Made by a program: the position numbers and the translations under genes | In this document: positions 31,410 through 41,575 of the stretch, piece by piece | Layout of the letters: every line of letters begins with the position of its first letter | Position numbering within the stretch: position 1 is the first letter of the stretch | The notes under the pieces: generated by a model | Told to the model about the DNA's origin: nothing | Databases searched by the model: none | What the model saw: only the letters and a program-made list of their open reading frames with translations | NCBI GenBank assembly: GCA_016194975.1 | Contig: JACQAM010000012.1 | Coordinates: forward strand, 94,349-158,348 | Direction: 5' to 3' | Source of the DNA: Bacteroidota bacterium | GTDB taxonomy: Bacteria > Bacteroidota > Bacteroidia > Palsa-965 | DNA: 64,000 bases

Positions 31410-32960
31410 ATGTTCAAGGACCCGATCATCATGGCCATTATTGCCGGAGCCGGTTCTCTTCTTCTCGGGATCATTGTTACTGCCACCATTCTCCGTGGTG
31501 CAATAACAAAAAAATCGAAAGAGAAATTAGCCAAGGCAGAAGCCGACGGCGAAGCTCTGAAGAAAGAGAAACTCCTGCAGGCAAAAGAAAAATTCCTGCA
31601 ATTGAAACAGGAACACGAAAAATCTGTCAATGAAAGAAATCACGGCGTGCAGCAGGCAGAAAATCGCGCACGACAAAAAGAGCAAACGCTGAATCAGAAA
31701 ATAGAAGAGAACAAGCGCAAAGAAACTGAACTCGACAAACGGCGCAAAGATGTAGAACACCAGTTGGAACTCGTTGCGGCGAAACAGAATGACATTGACA
31801 AAATGCATCGTAAACAAGTGGAGCAACTCGAAGCGATAGCCGGAATGTCGGGCGATACTGCCAAAGCACAACTCGTGGAATCACTGAAGGCCGAAGCGAA
31901 AACGGAATCGATGGCGTATGTGAAAGAAATAATGGATGAAGCGAAGATGACTGCGAACAAAGAAGCAAAACGCATCGTCATTCAAACCATTCAGCGTGTA
32001 GCGACGGAACATGCGATTGAAAATTCTGTTTCTGTTTTTCATATCGAGAACGATGAAATGAAAGGCCGCATCATTGGCCGCGAAGGAAGAAATATCCGAA
32101 CGCTCGAAGCGGCAACAGGAATTGAAATTATTGTCGATGATACTCCGGAAGCAATTATTCTTTCCGGGTTCGATCCCGTGCGACGCGAGATCGCGCGCCT
32201 TGCGCTGCACCAGCTCGTGACGGACGGGCGCATACATCCCGCGCGCATCGAAGAGATCGTTGAAAAAGTGAAGAAGCAAGTGGAAGATGAAATCATAGAA
32301 ACAGGAAAACGTACCTGCATTGATATGGGAATTCATGGTTTGCATCCCGAACTCATTCGCATGGTGGGCAGAATGAAATACCGTTCTTCTTATGGACAAA
32401 ATCTTCTGCAACACTCGCGCGAAGTGGCGAATCTCTGCGCGATCATGGCCGGCGAACTCGGATTGAATGTGAAAGCAGCAAAACGTGCAGGGCTTTTGCA
32501 TGACATCGGAAAAGTTCCTGATAACGAACCGGAATTGCCGCACGCAATTCTCGGAATGAAACTCGCTGAGCAATTCAAAGAAAAGCCGGAGGTGTGCAAC
32601 GCGATCGGCGCTCACCACGATGAGATAGAAATGAATTCGATGATCTCACCGATCATACAGGTGTGTGATGCGATCTCGGGAGCGCGCCCGGGTGCACGCA
32701 GGGAAATCGTGGAGCAATACATCAAGCGGCTGAAAGATCTGGAAGCACTCGCGCTCTCTTACCAGGGCGTTGATAAAACGTACGCGATACAGGCGGGCCG
32801 AGAGTTGCGCGTGATCGTCGCTTCGGATAAAGTCACGGATAAAGACGCAGAAAAACTTGCACTCGATATTTCGCAGAAAATTCAGAATGAAATGACCTAT
32901 CCGGGACAAGTAAAAGTCACGGTCATTCGCGAGACGAGAGCAGTGGGATACGCTAAATAA
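31410..32960 (+). CDS. rny: Ribonuclease Y
   Basis: A 516-residue membrane-anchored endoribonuclease that starts mRNA decay. The first 25 residues hold one transmembrane helix ([23 protein letters not shown]), then a long charged coiled coil (about 30-200), a KH domain with the signature [19 protein letters not shown] (about 218-236), and an HD domain with LLHDIGK (about 369-375) and AHHDE carrying the metal ligands. Length fits the family. A terminator-like hairpin follows at 32969. Confidence 0.96.
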   Translation: MFKDPIIMAIIAGAGSLLLGIIVTATILRGAITKKSKEKLAKAEADGEALKKEKLLQAKEKFLQLKQEHEKSVNERNHGVQQAENRARQKEQTLNQKIEENKRKETELDKRRKDVEHQLELVAAKQNDIDKMHRKQVEQLEAIAGMSGDTAKAQLVESLKAEAKTESMAYVKEIMDEAKMTANKEAKRIVIQTIQRVATEHAIENSVSVFHIENDEMKGRIIGREGRNIRTLEAATGIEIIVDDTPEAIILSGFDPVRREIARLALHQLVTDGRIHPARIEEIVEKVKKQVEDEIIETGKRTCIDMGIHGLHPELIRMVGRMKYRSSYGQNLLQHSREVANLCAIMAGELGLNVKAAKRAGLLHDIGKVPDNEPELPHAILGMKLAEQFKEKPEVCNAIGAHHDEIEMNSMISPIIQVCDAISGARPGARREIVEQYIKRLKDLEALALSYQGVDKTYAIQAGRELRVIVASDKVTDKDAEKLALDISQKIQNEMTYPGQVKVTVIRETRAVGYAK

Positions 32961-32968
32961 CAGTTTTC

Positions 32969-33036
32969 AGTTTTCGGTTTGCCGTTGTCAGTTTTTCCCG
33001 AACCGAAAACCGACAACAGTGAACCGAAAACTTTTT
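32969..33036 (+). terminator. Terminator of rny built from a phrase repeat
   Basis: AGTTTTCGGTT (32969-32979) pairs perfectly with AACCGAAAACT (33022-33032), with an inner GTTGTC/GACAAC stem, and a T-run follows. The arms consist of repeated CAGTTTTC / CGGTTTGCCG / ACCGAAAAC words, so this member of the phrase class looks like an intrinsic terminator. Confidence 0.6.
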
Positions 33037-33068
33037 AGAATAGTTTCTCTCATCTATCTAAAGAAACA

Positions 33069-34334
33069 GTGTTAGGAAAAGTCCTGAAGTCTGATCTTGC
33101 AAAACAATTGGCGACGATGGTCTCTGCGACCATTATTGCGCAGGTTGTCAACTTCGGGCTAAATATTTTTCTTGCCAGAATTTATACACCCGATCAGTTC
33201 GGTGTGCTTTCACTTTTTCTTTCGCTCACAGGATTCGTTGCTGTAATTTCCTGTTTCAAATTCGATGTGGCGGTGGTCGCGGCGAAGACGGATGATGATG
33301 CAAGAAAACTTATTGCGCTTGGTTTACGCATTAACACCATCGTTTCTCTTCTTGTTATTTTACTTTCCGTTGTAAATTTTCTATTGGCGGAAAGAGGACT
33401 TTACGCGAATGAGAAAATTCACGACTGGCTCTGGTTTATCGGGCCGTCTTCTTTTTTCCTGACGTGTACCCAGCTTTTCTGGATGTGGAATGTGCGTTCG
33501 AAACGATTCAACAGAATTTCATGGGTGAGAATTGCGGAAGCGGTAGTGAATGGAGGAGTAGCGCTTGCGGCTTTTTCATTAGGTGCATGGGGATTGTTGT
33601 CGGGAGCGCTCGCATCACAAATCATTTCTGTAATTCTTCTATTACTTGTGATCCGTCATCACAAAGAGTTTCACATTTTCAAAGCGAAGAACGAAGAACA
33701 CAAAGATGTATTTGGGCGCTACAGCGAATTTCCGAAGATCAATATCATCCAGGGATTCGTGGATATTCTTCAGTTAAGTCTGATCGTTATTTTTCTTCAG
33801 CATACTTATGGAGATAAAGAAGCGGGGCTTTACGGGCAATGTATGCGGGTGTTGCAAGTACCCATGCGTCTGATCGTGCTTCCGGTCGCGCATGTATATT
33901 TCGCGGAAGCTTCTGATCGCTACAGGAAGAACGGTGATCTCGCCGGGTTCACCCGCAAAACTGCATTCAATTCATTGTTACTTGGAATTCCTGTTACTGT
34001 AGTTCTTCTCGCATTCGGCCCTCAATTATTTGCGCTCGTGTTCGGCGAAAAGTGGAGAGAAGCCGGAGAATATGCGCGCATACTTTCTGTTTGGATCATG
34101 TTCGATCTTTCTCGCGCTCCTGTACAACAAGTCGCATCTATTGTTGGAAAACAAAGAAGCGTATTGATCATAACGCTCATCGGCGCATTCTTTCTGATTT
34201 TCTCATTGGTGATCAGCGCTTATCTGAAATTCTCAGCTCAACATGCGCTATTGCTCGTTGGAATTTCGCAGGCAACAGTCGCGATCGTTTTGATAATTTT
34301 ATCACTGAATCTTTCCCTCATCCGAAAAGTATGA
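33069..34334 (+). CDS. Polysaccharide flippase (Wzx-like, MATE/MVF superfamily)
   Basis: A 421-residue membrane protein with about 12 helices, starting at GTG 33069. It would flip lipid-linked sugar repeats across the inner membrane. The opening (LAKQLATMVSATIIAQVVNFGLNIFLARIYTPDQFGVLSLFLSLTGFVAVISCFKFDVAVV taken in parts) has the pattern of the polysaccharide biosynthesis protein family: conserved PxxFG and FxxDxA turns. It is the first gene of the surface-glycan locus, and its stop overlaps the start of the next gene (ATGA). Confidence 0.85.
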   Translation: MLGKVLKSDLAKQLATMVSATIIAQVVNFGLNIFLARIYTPDQFGVLSLFLSLTGFVAVISCFKFDVAVVAAKTDDDARKLIALGLRINTIVSLLVILLSVVNFLLAERGLYANEKIHDWLWFIGPSSFFLTCTQLFWMWNVRSKRFNRISWVRIAEAVVNGGVALAAFSLGAWGLLSGALASQIISVILLLLVIRHHKEFHIFKAKNEEHKDVFGRYSEFPKINIIQGFVDILQLSLIVIFLQHTYGDKEAGLYGQCMRVLQVPMRLIVLPVAHVYFAEASDRYRKNGDLAGFTRKTAFNSLLLGIPVTVVLLAFGPQLFALVFGEKWREAGEYARILSVWIMFDLSRAPVQQVASIVGKQRSVLIITLIGAFFLIFSLVISAYLKFSAQHALLLVGISQATVAIVLIILSLNLSLIRKV

Positions 34335-35185
34335 TCTACGATTGTTTTACTTTTTTCAATGAACTCGATCTTCTCGAGATCCGTTTGAATATTCTCGATG
34401 GCATTGTAGATAAATTCGTGCTGGTGGAATCCACAAAAACACACCAGGGGAAAGAGAAGCCGCTTCATTTCAATGAAAATAAAAAACGTTTCGAAAAATT
34501 TTTTCCGAAGATCATTCATATAATCGTCAATACTTTTCCTGAAAACCCTTCTGGAAATTCATGGGTGCTGGAACATCATCAGCGAAATGGAATTCTCATA
34601 GGATTGAAAAATTCGAAACCGGAAGATGTAGTGATGATCTCGGATCTTGATGAGATCCCTGATCCTTTACAAGTGATGAAGCATAAAGATGAAAGTGGGG
34701 TGAAGATCATGCGAATGCGAATGTTTTATTATTTCATCAATTGCAAAAATGAAAGTGAGGGAAATTATAAATGGAATGGCACGGTTCTCATCCACAGGAA
34801 AGATATCCGGAATTCTGTGCAGGTGTTTCGAGAGAACAGTATGAAACTGATGGCATGGTTTCATGTAAAAACGCTTCACCGCCTCGCATGGAGAATCATT
34901 TTCAAATTGAAAGGCACTAAGGTTAAATTCATCAATGAAGGCGGTTGGCATTTCAGTTATCTCGGCGGCGTGGATCGCATCATCACCAAACTGGAATCCT
35001 TTGCGCATACCGAATACAACAAAGCAGAATTCAAAGACCCGGGGAAGATCGCAGAGGCAATTAGGAACGGCCGTGATATTTTCGGCCGTGATTTTCATTA
35101 CTGTTTTGTGGAACTGGATAATTCGTTTCCGAAATGGCTGCTCCTGAATTTTCATAAATATCCCCATCTCGTTGGTAATAGCTGA
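34331..35185 (+). CDS. GT17-family glycosyltransferase
   Basis: A 284-residue protein starting at ATG 34331, which overlaps the flippase stop by four bases; an open frame upstream to 34052 is not coding. MIYDCFTFFNELDLLEIRLNIL, VDKFVLVESTKTHQGKEKPLHF and the metal-binding ISDLDEIPDP are diagnostic of family 17, named after beta-1,4-mannosyl-glycoprotein N-acetylglucosaminyltransferase. Bacterial members are thought to add N-acetylglucosamine or related sugars in envelope glycans; the real donor and acceptor are not known. It converges with the GT4 gene at 35208. Confidence 0.85.
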   Translation: MIYDCFTFFNELDLLEIRLNILDGIVDKFVLVESTKTHQGKEKPLHFNENKKRFEKFFPKIIHIIVNTFPENPSGNSWVLEHHQRNGILIGLKNSKPEDVVMISDLDEIPDPLQVMKHKDESGVKIMRMRMFYYFINCKNESEGNYKWNGTVLIHRKDIRNSVQVFRENSMKLMAWFHVKTLHRLAWRIIFKLKGTKVKFINEGGWHFSYLGGVDRIITKLESFAHTEYNKAEFKDPGKIAEAIRNGRDIFGRDFHYCFVELDNSFPKWLLLNFHKYPHLVGNS

Positions 35186-35207
35186 ACAGAAATTACAGCA
35201 AACAATT

Positions 35208-36341
35208 TTAAAGCAACTTCTTCACACGCAACGCCCACGAATCCCAATTGAGTTCTGTTTCAAATAATTTTCGTGACGAAATGCACAGATCGGTGTATTT
35301 TTTTTTGTCGCTCCATATTTCAGCAATACGCATTGCATAAATTTTTCCATCTGCATCAGGAGAAAAAAGAAAACCGTTCACCCCTTCACGCACTGCACCG
35401 GTCACTCCGCCTGTGTTCGTTGCGAGAGAAGGAATTCCATAGGCGGAAGCTTCACAAAAAACAATACCAAAACATTCTGCGCGGGTTGGAAGAATTAGAA
35501 AATCTGATTGAAGGAAAAGGTTCCTGAATTTTTCCATTTCTGCAGGATTACTTTTATCCAGAAAAGGAATGATCGTAATATTTTTTTCTTCAACAGTAGC
35601 AGGAGGAATACAGCCGCAAACGGTTAACGCAGCAGGTATTCCCATTTTATGAAGTTCACGGAGGGCTGCCACGGCAACAGGGCCTCCCTTTCTTTCCCAT
35701 TGAGCACCGAGGAATAACAGGCGGCAGGTATCAGAATATTTTTTAGAAAGAACCGAATCAACAAGTGGAATTTCATCGATATTGGCTCCGAAGGGAATAA
35801 CAGAGATTTTTCGGGCGGGAGCGTTGAAATCTTTTTCTGCTGAATTCGCAGCCCATTCCGAAGCATATAAAAGATGATCTGCGCGGGAAATTCCGTGTTG
35901 TTCTACTTCAAGAAGCTGTCTGCGGGAGGAAGATGTAAGTTTTGAAAAATAAGGATAGTAACCGATCATCGATGCAGCTGTTGCATCCGCCAGGTAGTAC
36001 ATTGGTAATCCCTCCTTTATGAAAGCAGATTCAGAAGATGCAGCAGAAGAAAAAATGAGATCGAAATTATTCTCCCTGAGTTTTTCGTTAAAATATTTTC
36101 CATACGCTTTTGCAAGCCGAATGGAATGAGAATAGTCGAAATTTTTTCCACTAAAATTTCGTATCAGTTTAGAAATAATTCTTCCGGAGTTATATAAAAA
36201 TGCTGGCTGGTAGGGTCCCAATGGATGTACTTCACCGATATGTTTCTGTAATGCGCGTGTTGCATACCAGTGAATACCTGACCAGGCGCGTTTGTTTTGC
36301 GGGTCTGCTGCAGTGAGGAATGCAATTTTCGGTGTTGACAT
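35208..36341 (-). CDS. Family 4 glycosyltransferase
   Basis: A 377-residue GT-B enzyme on the strand opposite to the rest of the locus. The N-lobe includes YATRALQKHIGEVHPLGP and the C-lobe carries LLFLGAQWERKGG (phosphate loop), then FLILPTRAECFGIVFCEASAYGIPSLATNTGGVTG taken in two parts, containing the E-x7-E motif that binds the nucleotide sugar. It lacks any membrane segment. The opposite orientation suggests it was added to the locus separately or inverted. Confidence 0.87.
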   Translation of the reverse strand: MSTPKIAFLTAADPQNKRAWSGIHWYATRALQKHIGEVHPLGPYQPAFLYNSGRIISKLIRNFSGKNFDYSHSIRLAKAYGKYFNEKLRENNFDLIFSSAASSESAFIKEGLPMYYLADATAASMIGYYPYFSKLTSSSRRQLLEVEQHGISRADHLLYASEWAANSAEKDFNAPARKISVIPFGANIDEIPLVDSVLSKKYSDTCRLLFLGAQWERKGGPVAVAALRELHKMGIPAALTVCGCIPPATVEEKNITIIPFLDKSNPAEMEKFRNLFLQSDFLILPTRAECFGIVFCEASAYGIPSLATNTGGVTGAVREGVNGFLFSPDADGKIYAMRIAEIWSDKKKYTDLCISSRKLFETELNWDSWALRVKKLL

Positions 36342-36487
36342 TGGCGCTCCGGTAAACCTACTTAATCTGCAAGGAATGCGTGAATCTGCGAATGGAAATT
36401 ATCAACACGAAGAGTCTAAAACTTTCACATGACCGGCAAGATCAGGCTGGGAAAGAATGAAGTAATTTCGTTCTTATTAACTATAAA

Positions 36488-37771
36488 TTGAATACACTTA
36501 TCACTTCCAGAAGAACAGGGAATTTTATTTCCGGAATTTTTTGTTTCCTGTGGCTGTTTCCGTCTTTGCGTATGTTGCTCGCGGGTACGGGTGAAATGCA
36601 TACAGTTTTCCAGGTTGTTGTAACAGTTTTTCCCGATGTGCTTGTTGTTTTTCTCGCGGGATTCCTTGTGCTGAAATTTATTTCCGGTGTTCGTGAAAAA
36701 AATATTTCTCTCACTCTCACGGATAATATTTTCGTTCTATTCATCTTCCTTAATACAATCTATGGATTTATACTGGCGATGTCACCGGTGTATTCTCTTA
36801 TGGCTTTCCGCATTACCTACCTGCCAATGCTATTCTATTTCGGTGGAAGAATTTTTTTTTCCGGCGAAGACAACCGGAAAAACATTATTGACAAACTGAT
36901 GCTCGTAAATCTTTTTTTCTCCGGCATCGGGTTAATCATTTATTTTTTGTTTCCGCTTTTAAACGGAGAAATAGCTGCACGATCCGGTTACATACAGAGC
37001 GCCTATTTTATTCCACGCATGGGATCCATTCTATGGACACCGGTATTATTCGGAACACTTGCTTCAATGACCTGCCTGTGGTACTCTTGGAAATATCTGA
37101 CTGGGGGGAATTTCCTTCATCTCATTGCTTTCACAATACCATTTGCCGGATTGATGCTGAGCGTTTCCCGCGGACCCATTCTCGGTTTATTAATTGGATT
37201 CATTTTTCTTTCAGTGCTGCACCGTAAATGGAAATTTTCTCTCGTTATTTTTATTTCTATGATCATTATTTCAACAGCAGTTTCATTTTACGCCACCGGG
37301 AGTATGAAATTATTGCAATGGATTTTTTCTTCTACAGCCGATACCGTTTCGTTGGTTAATGGCGTATCGCGGGTGAACAGGTGGGAAGTTACATGGCACG
37401 ATTTTTTGCAACGGCCGTGGGGATACGGGCTCGGAAAAGCAGGTGCGGTAGCTTTCAGGTATCTGGTTCATTCTACTGTTCCGGCTGCACGTTATAGTAC
37501 CGACGGATGGTTGTTGAAGCTCGCTTGTGAAACAGGAATTTTCGGCGTTGCCAGTTATCTTGTTTTCTGTTGCTCGTATTTCTTTCCTGCCTTTGTGCGT
37601 GCACGAAGAAATCCATCTTCTGTAAGTTCATTTGCCATTGCCATTTTCCTGGCGACCAACGCCCAGTCCATCGTTAGTAATGTGTATGATTTTGCGCCCT
37701 ATATTTTTATTTACTGGCTGATCATCGGGATTAGCGAAAATGAAAGAAAGGAGAAGACAGATGGCTCCTGA
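36488..37771 (+). CDS. O-antigen polymerase/ligase-like membrane protein (Wzy/WaaL type)
   Basis: A 427-residue protein with about ten hydrophobic helices. The likely start is TTG at 36488, since the next in-frame ATG is 28 codons in and lies in the first helix. The large periplasmic loop near residues 290-350 holds VNGVSRVNRWEVTWHDFLQRPWGYGLGKAG and a following STDGWLLKLACETG, the H/R-rich arrangement of the O-antigen ligase domain (Wzy_C). It would polymerise or transfer lipid-linked oligosaccharides. Its end overlaps the next gene's upstream frame by only a few bases. Confidence 0.8.
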   Translation: MNTLITSRRTGNFISGIFCFLWLFPSLRMLLAGTGEMHTVFQVVVTVFPDVLVVFLAGFLVLKFISGVREKNISLTLTDNIFVLFIFLNTIYGFILAMSPVYSLMAFRITYLPMLFYFGGRIFFSGEDNRKNIIDKLMLVNLFFSGIGLIIYFLFPLLNGEIAARSGYIQSAYFIPRMGSILWTPVLFGTLASMTCLWYSWKYLTGGNFLHLIAFTIPFAGLMLSVSRGPILGLLIGFIFLSVLHRKWKFSLVIFISMIIISTAVSFYATGSMKLLQWIFSSTADTVSLVNGVSRVNRWEVTWHDFLQRPWGYGLGKAGAVAFRYLVHSTVPAARYSTDGWLLKLACETGIFGVASYLVFCCSYFFPAFVRARRNPSSVSSFAIAIFLATNAQSIVSNVYDFAPYIFIYWLIIGISENERKEKTDGS

Positions 37772-38687
37772 ACTTTCCGTGGTCATAGTCAGTTATAATG
37801 TGCGGGATTTTCTTCGCAAATGCCTTCTTTCCATATTACCGGAGAGAACAGATTTTACTTTTGAAGTCATCGTTGCTGATAATTGTTCCTCCGACGGTAC
37901 CGAAGAAATGATGCGTTCTGAATTCAAAAGTGTAAGATTCATTAAGAATGAAAAAAACCTGGGCTTCTCGGAAGGGAATAACCGGTGTTTCAAAATCGCA
38001 AATGGAAAATATTTTCTGATGTTGAATCCGGATACAGAAATAAAAGCAGGGGCGCTGCAGTTGCTAATGGATCGGTGTAAAAAGGAAGCGAACGAATGTA
38101 TAGTTGGCCCGCTGTTGTTGAATACAAATGGATCTTTGCAGCGCTCAGCATGGAAAATAGAAAACCTCTTTCATTTTTTTCTCGATATTTTTTATTTGAA
38201 AAATATTTTAGCCGGACCGCTTTATTCAAAGGATATGTTTAGCCGTGAATTTTATCCGGAAGCTTTATCGGGAGCGGCGTTATTTTTTCCTCGTAAAATA
38301 TATGAGATGACGAGCGGATTGGATTCCGGAATGTTCTGGATGGAGGATACCGATCTTTGCTATCGTGCGAAACGATCGGGGGCAAAATGTATATTTTTTC
38401 CCGGAGCAGAAATAATTCATCATAGTGGGAAAAGTGCTGTTCAGAATTTGCGAATTACCATTCCGAATCAGTTGGTGAGCAAGCTTAAATTCACAAAGAA
38501 ACACCGAAGCCAGGGTTCTTTTTTTTTCTCAGCAGTATTTTTTTTTATCATTATCGGTGTTCGTGTGGTTATCTTCTTTTTTCTTTCGCCGTTCACTCCG
38601 CTCTTTCGCGCAAAAAGAAAGGCGTATACTTATGCGATGAAAAAATGGTTTCTTTTCGTTTTTAAAAATGATCGTGCCATTCTCTGA
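37761..38687 (+). CDS. Family 2 glycosyltransferase (rhamnosyltransferase-like)
   Basis: A 308-residue GT-A enzyme, start placed at ATG 37761 because it follows AAAGGAG, a rare good ribosome-binding site, and gives MAPELSVVIVSYN. The DXD-like LNPDTEI, the NLGFSEGNN loop and the late SGAALFFPRKIYEMTSGLDSGMFWMEDTDLCYRAKRSG (in parts) with catalytic EDTDL are typical of the WbbL/RfbF rhamnosyltransferase group. Two C-terminal hydrophobic segments (about 260-285) may hold it at the membrane. It overlaps both the Wzy-like gene upstream and the GT4 gene downstream. Confidence 0.87.
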   Translation: MAPELSVVIVSYNVRDFLRKCLLSILPERTDFTFEVIVADNCSSDGTEEMMRSEFKSVRFIKNEKNLGFSEGNNRCFKIANGKYFLMLNPDTEIKAGALQLLMDRCKKEANECIVGPLLLNTNGSLQRSAWKIENLFHFFLDIFYLKNILAGPLYSKDMFSREFYPEALSGAALFFPRKIYEMTSGLDSGMFWMEDTDLCYRAKRSGAKCIFFPGAEIIHHSGKSAVQNLRITIPNQLVSKLKFTKKHRSQGSFFFSAVFFFIIIGVRVVIFFFLSPFTPLFRAKRKAYTYAMKKWFLFVFKNDRAIL

Positions 38688-39793
38688 TGAAAAAAAGAAT
38701 TCTCTTTCTTGCCGATTCCGGTTCTGCTCACACGCACAAATGGGCACTCGCACTTGCTGCGCAGGGAATTCACATTGGAATTTTCAGTATGAGAAAGAAC
38801 AGCAATAATTGGGCGGAAAAGACGGAGAACATTACGATCTATGACCAAAGCGCTGTTCCCGATGGAAAATTTCACGGGCGCCTGACCGGCAAACTCAGTT
38901 ATTTCAGTTTGATCCCTGCATTAAAAAAGATTATCCGCGAATTCAAACCCGACATCGTCCATTCACATTATGCGAGTAGTTATGGATTACTGGGAAGGAA
39001 AAGCGGTTTTCATCCGCTCATCATATCATCCTGGGGGAGTGATGTAATGGATTTCCCAAAACGTGGAAAATTAGCGCGAAAAATTCTTCAAAAAAATTTT
39101 TTTTATGCCGATCTCCTCCTGGCCACCAGTCCTACCATCGTTCGTTCAATGGAAAAATTCACTGATAAGAAAGTTTATGTCATTCCATTCGGGGTTGATA
39201 CAGCAGTTTTTTGTAAAGAAGAAAAAAAGAATACCGATGAAAAAAATAGAATGGTATTCGGCATTGTAAAATCCCTTGAGCCGGTTTATAACGTTTCGCT
39301 TGCGATCAGTGCATTTTCTTCAATACGGGAGAAATATCCGGAAAAAAATCTGCAACTCCTGATCGTCGGAACGGGAACGGAAAGAAAAATGCTGGAGGAA
39401 AAAGTGAAGGCGCTTCGTCTTTCTGGCAGCGTAACCTTCGCCGGGAAAATCGATCATGATAAAATTCCGGAATGGATGGAACAGATCAATGTCTTTATTA
39501 ATATTTCAAAACAAGAAAGTTTCGGTGTGTCTGTGTTGGAAGCTATGGCGTGCAGGATTCCGGTAATAGTAAGTGAAACCGGCGGACTCGCGGAGATTGT
39601 TGATGACGGAATGGATGGGTTACGTGTTCCGGTAAACGATTTGGGAGCCACTGTTACTGCAATGGAAAAATTATTGGCAGATCCAAACTTGCGGATTCGC
39701 ATGGGCAATGCCGGAAGGAAAAAAGTGAAGGAGAAGTATGAATGGAAAAACAACGTGGACGAAATGATACGCATTTATACCACTTTAATATGA
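38687..39793 (+). CDS. Family 4 glycosyltransferase
   Basis: A 368-residue GT-B enzyme whose start overlaps the upstream stop (TGATG). N-lobe: RILFLADSGSAHTHKWALALAAQGI and IVHSHYASSYGLLG. C-lobe: FGIVKSLEPVYNVSLAI, then QESFGVSVLEAMACRIPVIVSETGG with the E-x7-E pair, as in the GT4 family of retaining transferases. It ends ATGA with the next gene, so the two are translationally coupled. Confidence 0.88.
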   Translation: MKKRILFLADSGSAHTHKWALALAAQGIHIGIFSMRKNSNNWAEKTENITIYDQSAVPDGKFHGRLTGKLSYFSLIPALKKIIREFKPDIVHSHYASSYGLLGRKSGFHPLIISSWGSDVMDFPKRGKLARKILQKNFFYADLLLATSPTIVRSMEKFTDKKVYVIPFGVDTAVFCKEEKKNTDEKNRMVFGIVKSLEPVYNVSLAISAFSSIREKYPEKNLQLLIVGTGTERKMLEEKVKALRLSGSVTFAGKIDHDKIPEWMEQINVFINISKQESFGVSVLEAMACRIPVIVSETGGLAEIVDDGMDGLRVPVNDLGATVTAMEKLLADPNLRIRMGNAGRKKVKEKYEWKNNVDEMIRIYTTLI

Positions 39794-40803
39794 TTGCGGT
39801 ATCAGTAATAATTCCATGCCGCAATGAAAAAAAATACATTGCAGGATGTATTGGCTCTGTGTTGCAATCTGATTTTACGTACGGAGAATTTGAAATAATT
39901 GTGTGTGACGGTCAAAGTGATGACGGAACAATTGAAGTTGTAAAAAAAATAGCATCAGCACATAAAAATTTAATCTGTCTGGAAAATAAATACCATGTTA
40001 CGCCACACGCTCTGAATCTTGGAATAAGAAATGCAAAAGGCGAAGTCATCATCATCCTTGGGGCGCATGCCGAGGTGTACCACGATTATCTTGCACGATG
40101 TTATGAATTACTTTCGAAGGAAAAAGAGCTGGGTTGCACAGGCGGGGTTCTCGAAAATATTTTTGAAGATGAAGTTTCTGCCGCAATCGCAGCGGCAATG
40201 TCTTCTTCTTTCGGTGTTGGAAATGCGCACTTCCGGACAGGAATGAAAGAAGGATATGTAGATACAGTTGCTTTTGGCGCATACAAACGGGAAGTTTTTC
40301 AAAAGGCCGGATTTTTCGATGAGGAACTGGTGCGGAACCAGGATGATGAATTCAATTATCGCGTTCTGAAATCAGGTTACCGGATTAAATTATCGAAAGA
40401 AATAAAAGCAAAATACTACGTGCGGGGTTCCACAGGAAAATTATTCCGGCAATATTTTCAATACGGCTACTGGAAGGTTTATGTGAATAAAAAGCACAGA
40501 GCATTGACTACGCCCAGGCAACTTGCTCCTCCTGCTTTTGTTTTTTTTCTTTTTGCAGGAGCAATTGTTTCTTGTTTTATTTTTAAAGTAAGGTTAGTTT
40601 ATTTCGCTGTTATCGCAATTTATTTACTGACCTCTTTAGCTGCAGCAATCCCGGTTTCAGAAAAATTCAGCAGATATTTCCGTATCGTATTTTCATTCTG
40701 GATATTGCACCTCGCATACGGTAGCGGGTACCTCGAAGGAGCATTCCATTTTTTTCTGATGGGCAAAAAACCATCAGCGGGACGAACCGGTTCAAGCCGT
40801 TGA
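39790..40803 (+). CDS. Family 2 glycosyltransferase (ExoA-like) with membrane segments
   Basis: A 337-residue GT-A enzyme beginning MIAVSVIIPCRNEKKYIAGCIGSVLQ at ATG 39790 (ATGA overlap with the previous gene). CDGQSDDGT and LGAHAEVYHDYL are the donor-binding and metal-binding parts, and LVRNQDDEFNYRVLKSG holds the catalytic acid. Three C-terminal hydrophobic helices (about 240-320) anchor it. The pattern matches ExoA of succinoglycan synthesis, so it probably extends a lipid-linked chain on the cytoplasmic face. Confidence 0.86.
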   Translation: MIAVSVIIPCRNEKKYIAGCIGSVLQSDFTYGEFEIIVCDGQSDDGTIEVVKKIASAHKNLICLENKYHVTPHALNLGIRNAKGEVIIILGAHAEVYHDYLARCYELLSKEKELGCTGGVLENIFEDEVSAAIAAAMSSSFGVGNAHFRTGMKEGYVDTVAFGAYKREVFQKAGFFDEELVRNQDDEFNYRVLKSGYRIKLSKEIKAKYYVRGSTGKLFRQYFQYGYWKVYVNKKHRALTTPRQLAPPAFVFFLFAGAIVSCFIFKVRLVYFAVIAIYLLTSLAAAIPVSEKFSRYFRIVFSFWILHLAYGSGYLEGAFHFFLMGKKPSAGRTGSSR

Positions 40804-41454
40804 TCAATTGAATTCTTTCACACACATAATACCGAAAGCTTTTTCGGGACGGGCAAACATTCTCTTCTGAGTCAACAATGAAATCCTTCCCCAGAAAATC
40901 CTTGGCCACCATTTCACAACTGCAAATTCCCCACGTAACGGTTTCCATCCGTTGATACCAAATACCTTGTAACCCAGTTGCCTCATTTCTTCTACCTCCC
41001 ATCCGGATAAATGAACCTGTAATTTATTGCCTTCATATTCGCGTTGCTCCAGAAAACCATTCGGAGTATAAATGACCACCTTTTTTCTCGCAAGTTTTTC
41101 CATCATCTCCATGAGTTTTATTCCGTCGGGTTTTTCAAGATGCTCAATAAGGTCAGATGCCACCACTACATCGAATGATTTTTCCCGGAATGCTTTTGTC
41201 ATTTCCATCACATTCATAAGTTTGTAATCATGGTGAATTCCTGCCTGCCTGCTTTTATCGATCGACGGCTGAAACATATCAATGCCGGTTGCCTTTTTTA
41301 TTTTTTTTGTAAAAAATTTTACCGGTGAATCGGAGCCGCATCCTACATCAAGAAGTGTGTCACACCCTGCGCATTCTTTTTCCAGACTTCTTGCGTAATG
41401 GTGCTGAAGAGAGCCGAAGAAAAAATTATCGATACGTTTGAGAAAATTTGCCAT
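40804..41454 (-). CDS. Class I SAM-dependent methyltransferase
   Basis: A 216-residue enzyme on the minus strand, with its stop codon abutting the end of the GT2 gene. LLDVGCGSDSP is motif I for S-adenosylmethionine, TGIDMFQPSIDKSRQAGI motif II, and FDVVVASDLIEHLEKPDG motif IV. Sequence type (methyltransferase 11) suits small molecules or sugars, so it may O-methylate a sugar of the glycan or cap the chain. It is divergent from the second Wzy-like gene. Confidence 0.83.
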   Translation of the reverse strand: MANFLKRIDNFFFGSLQHHYARSLEKECAGCDTLLDVGCGSDSPVKFFTKKIKKATGIDMFQPSIDKSRQAGIHHDYKLMNVMEMTKAFREKSFDVVVASDLIEHLEKPDGIKLMEMMEKLARKKVVIYTPNGFLEQREYEGNKLQVHLSGWEVEEMRQLGYKVFGINGWKPLRGEFAVVKWWPRIFWGRISLLTQKRMFARPEKAFGIMCVKEFN

Positions 41455-41575
41455 TTATTTTGTCCATACCTTTATAGGAATAGCAAAGATGTGGGATTTC
41501 GCTGGTTCGGCAAAGTATAAGCATCCAAAGAGTCTGGATGCGAATAAAAAGTGCTCCTGGCGATCCTTATTTTTC

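Noticed and set aside
34052..34330. Upstream extension of the GT17 gene
   Set aside because: The extension overlaps the flippase in another frame, while MIYDCF at 34331 is the normal family start.
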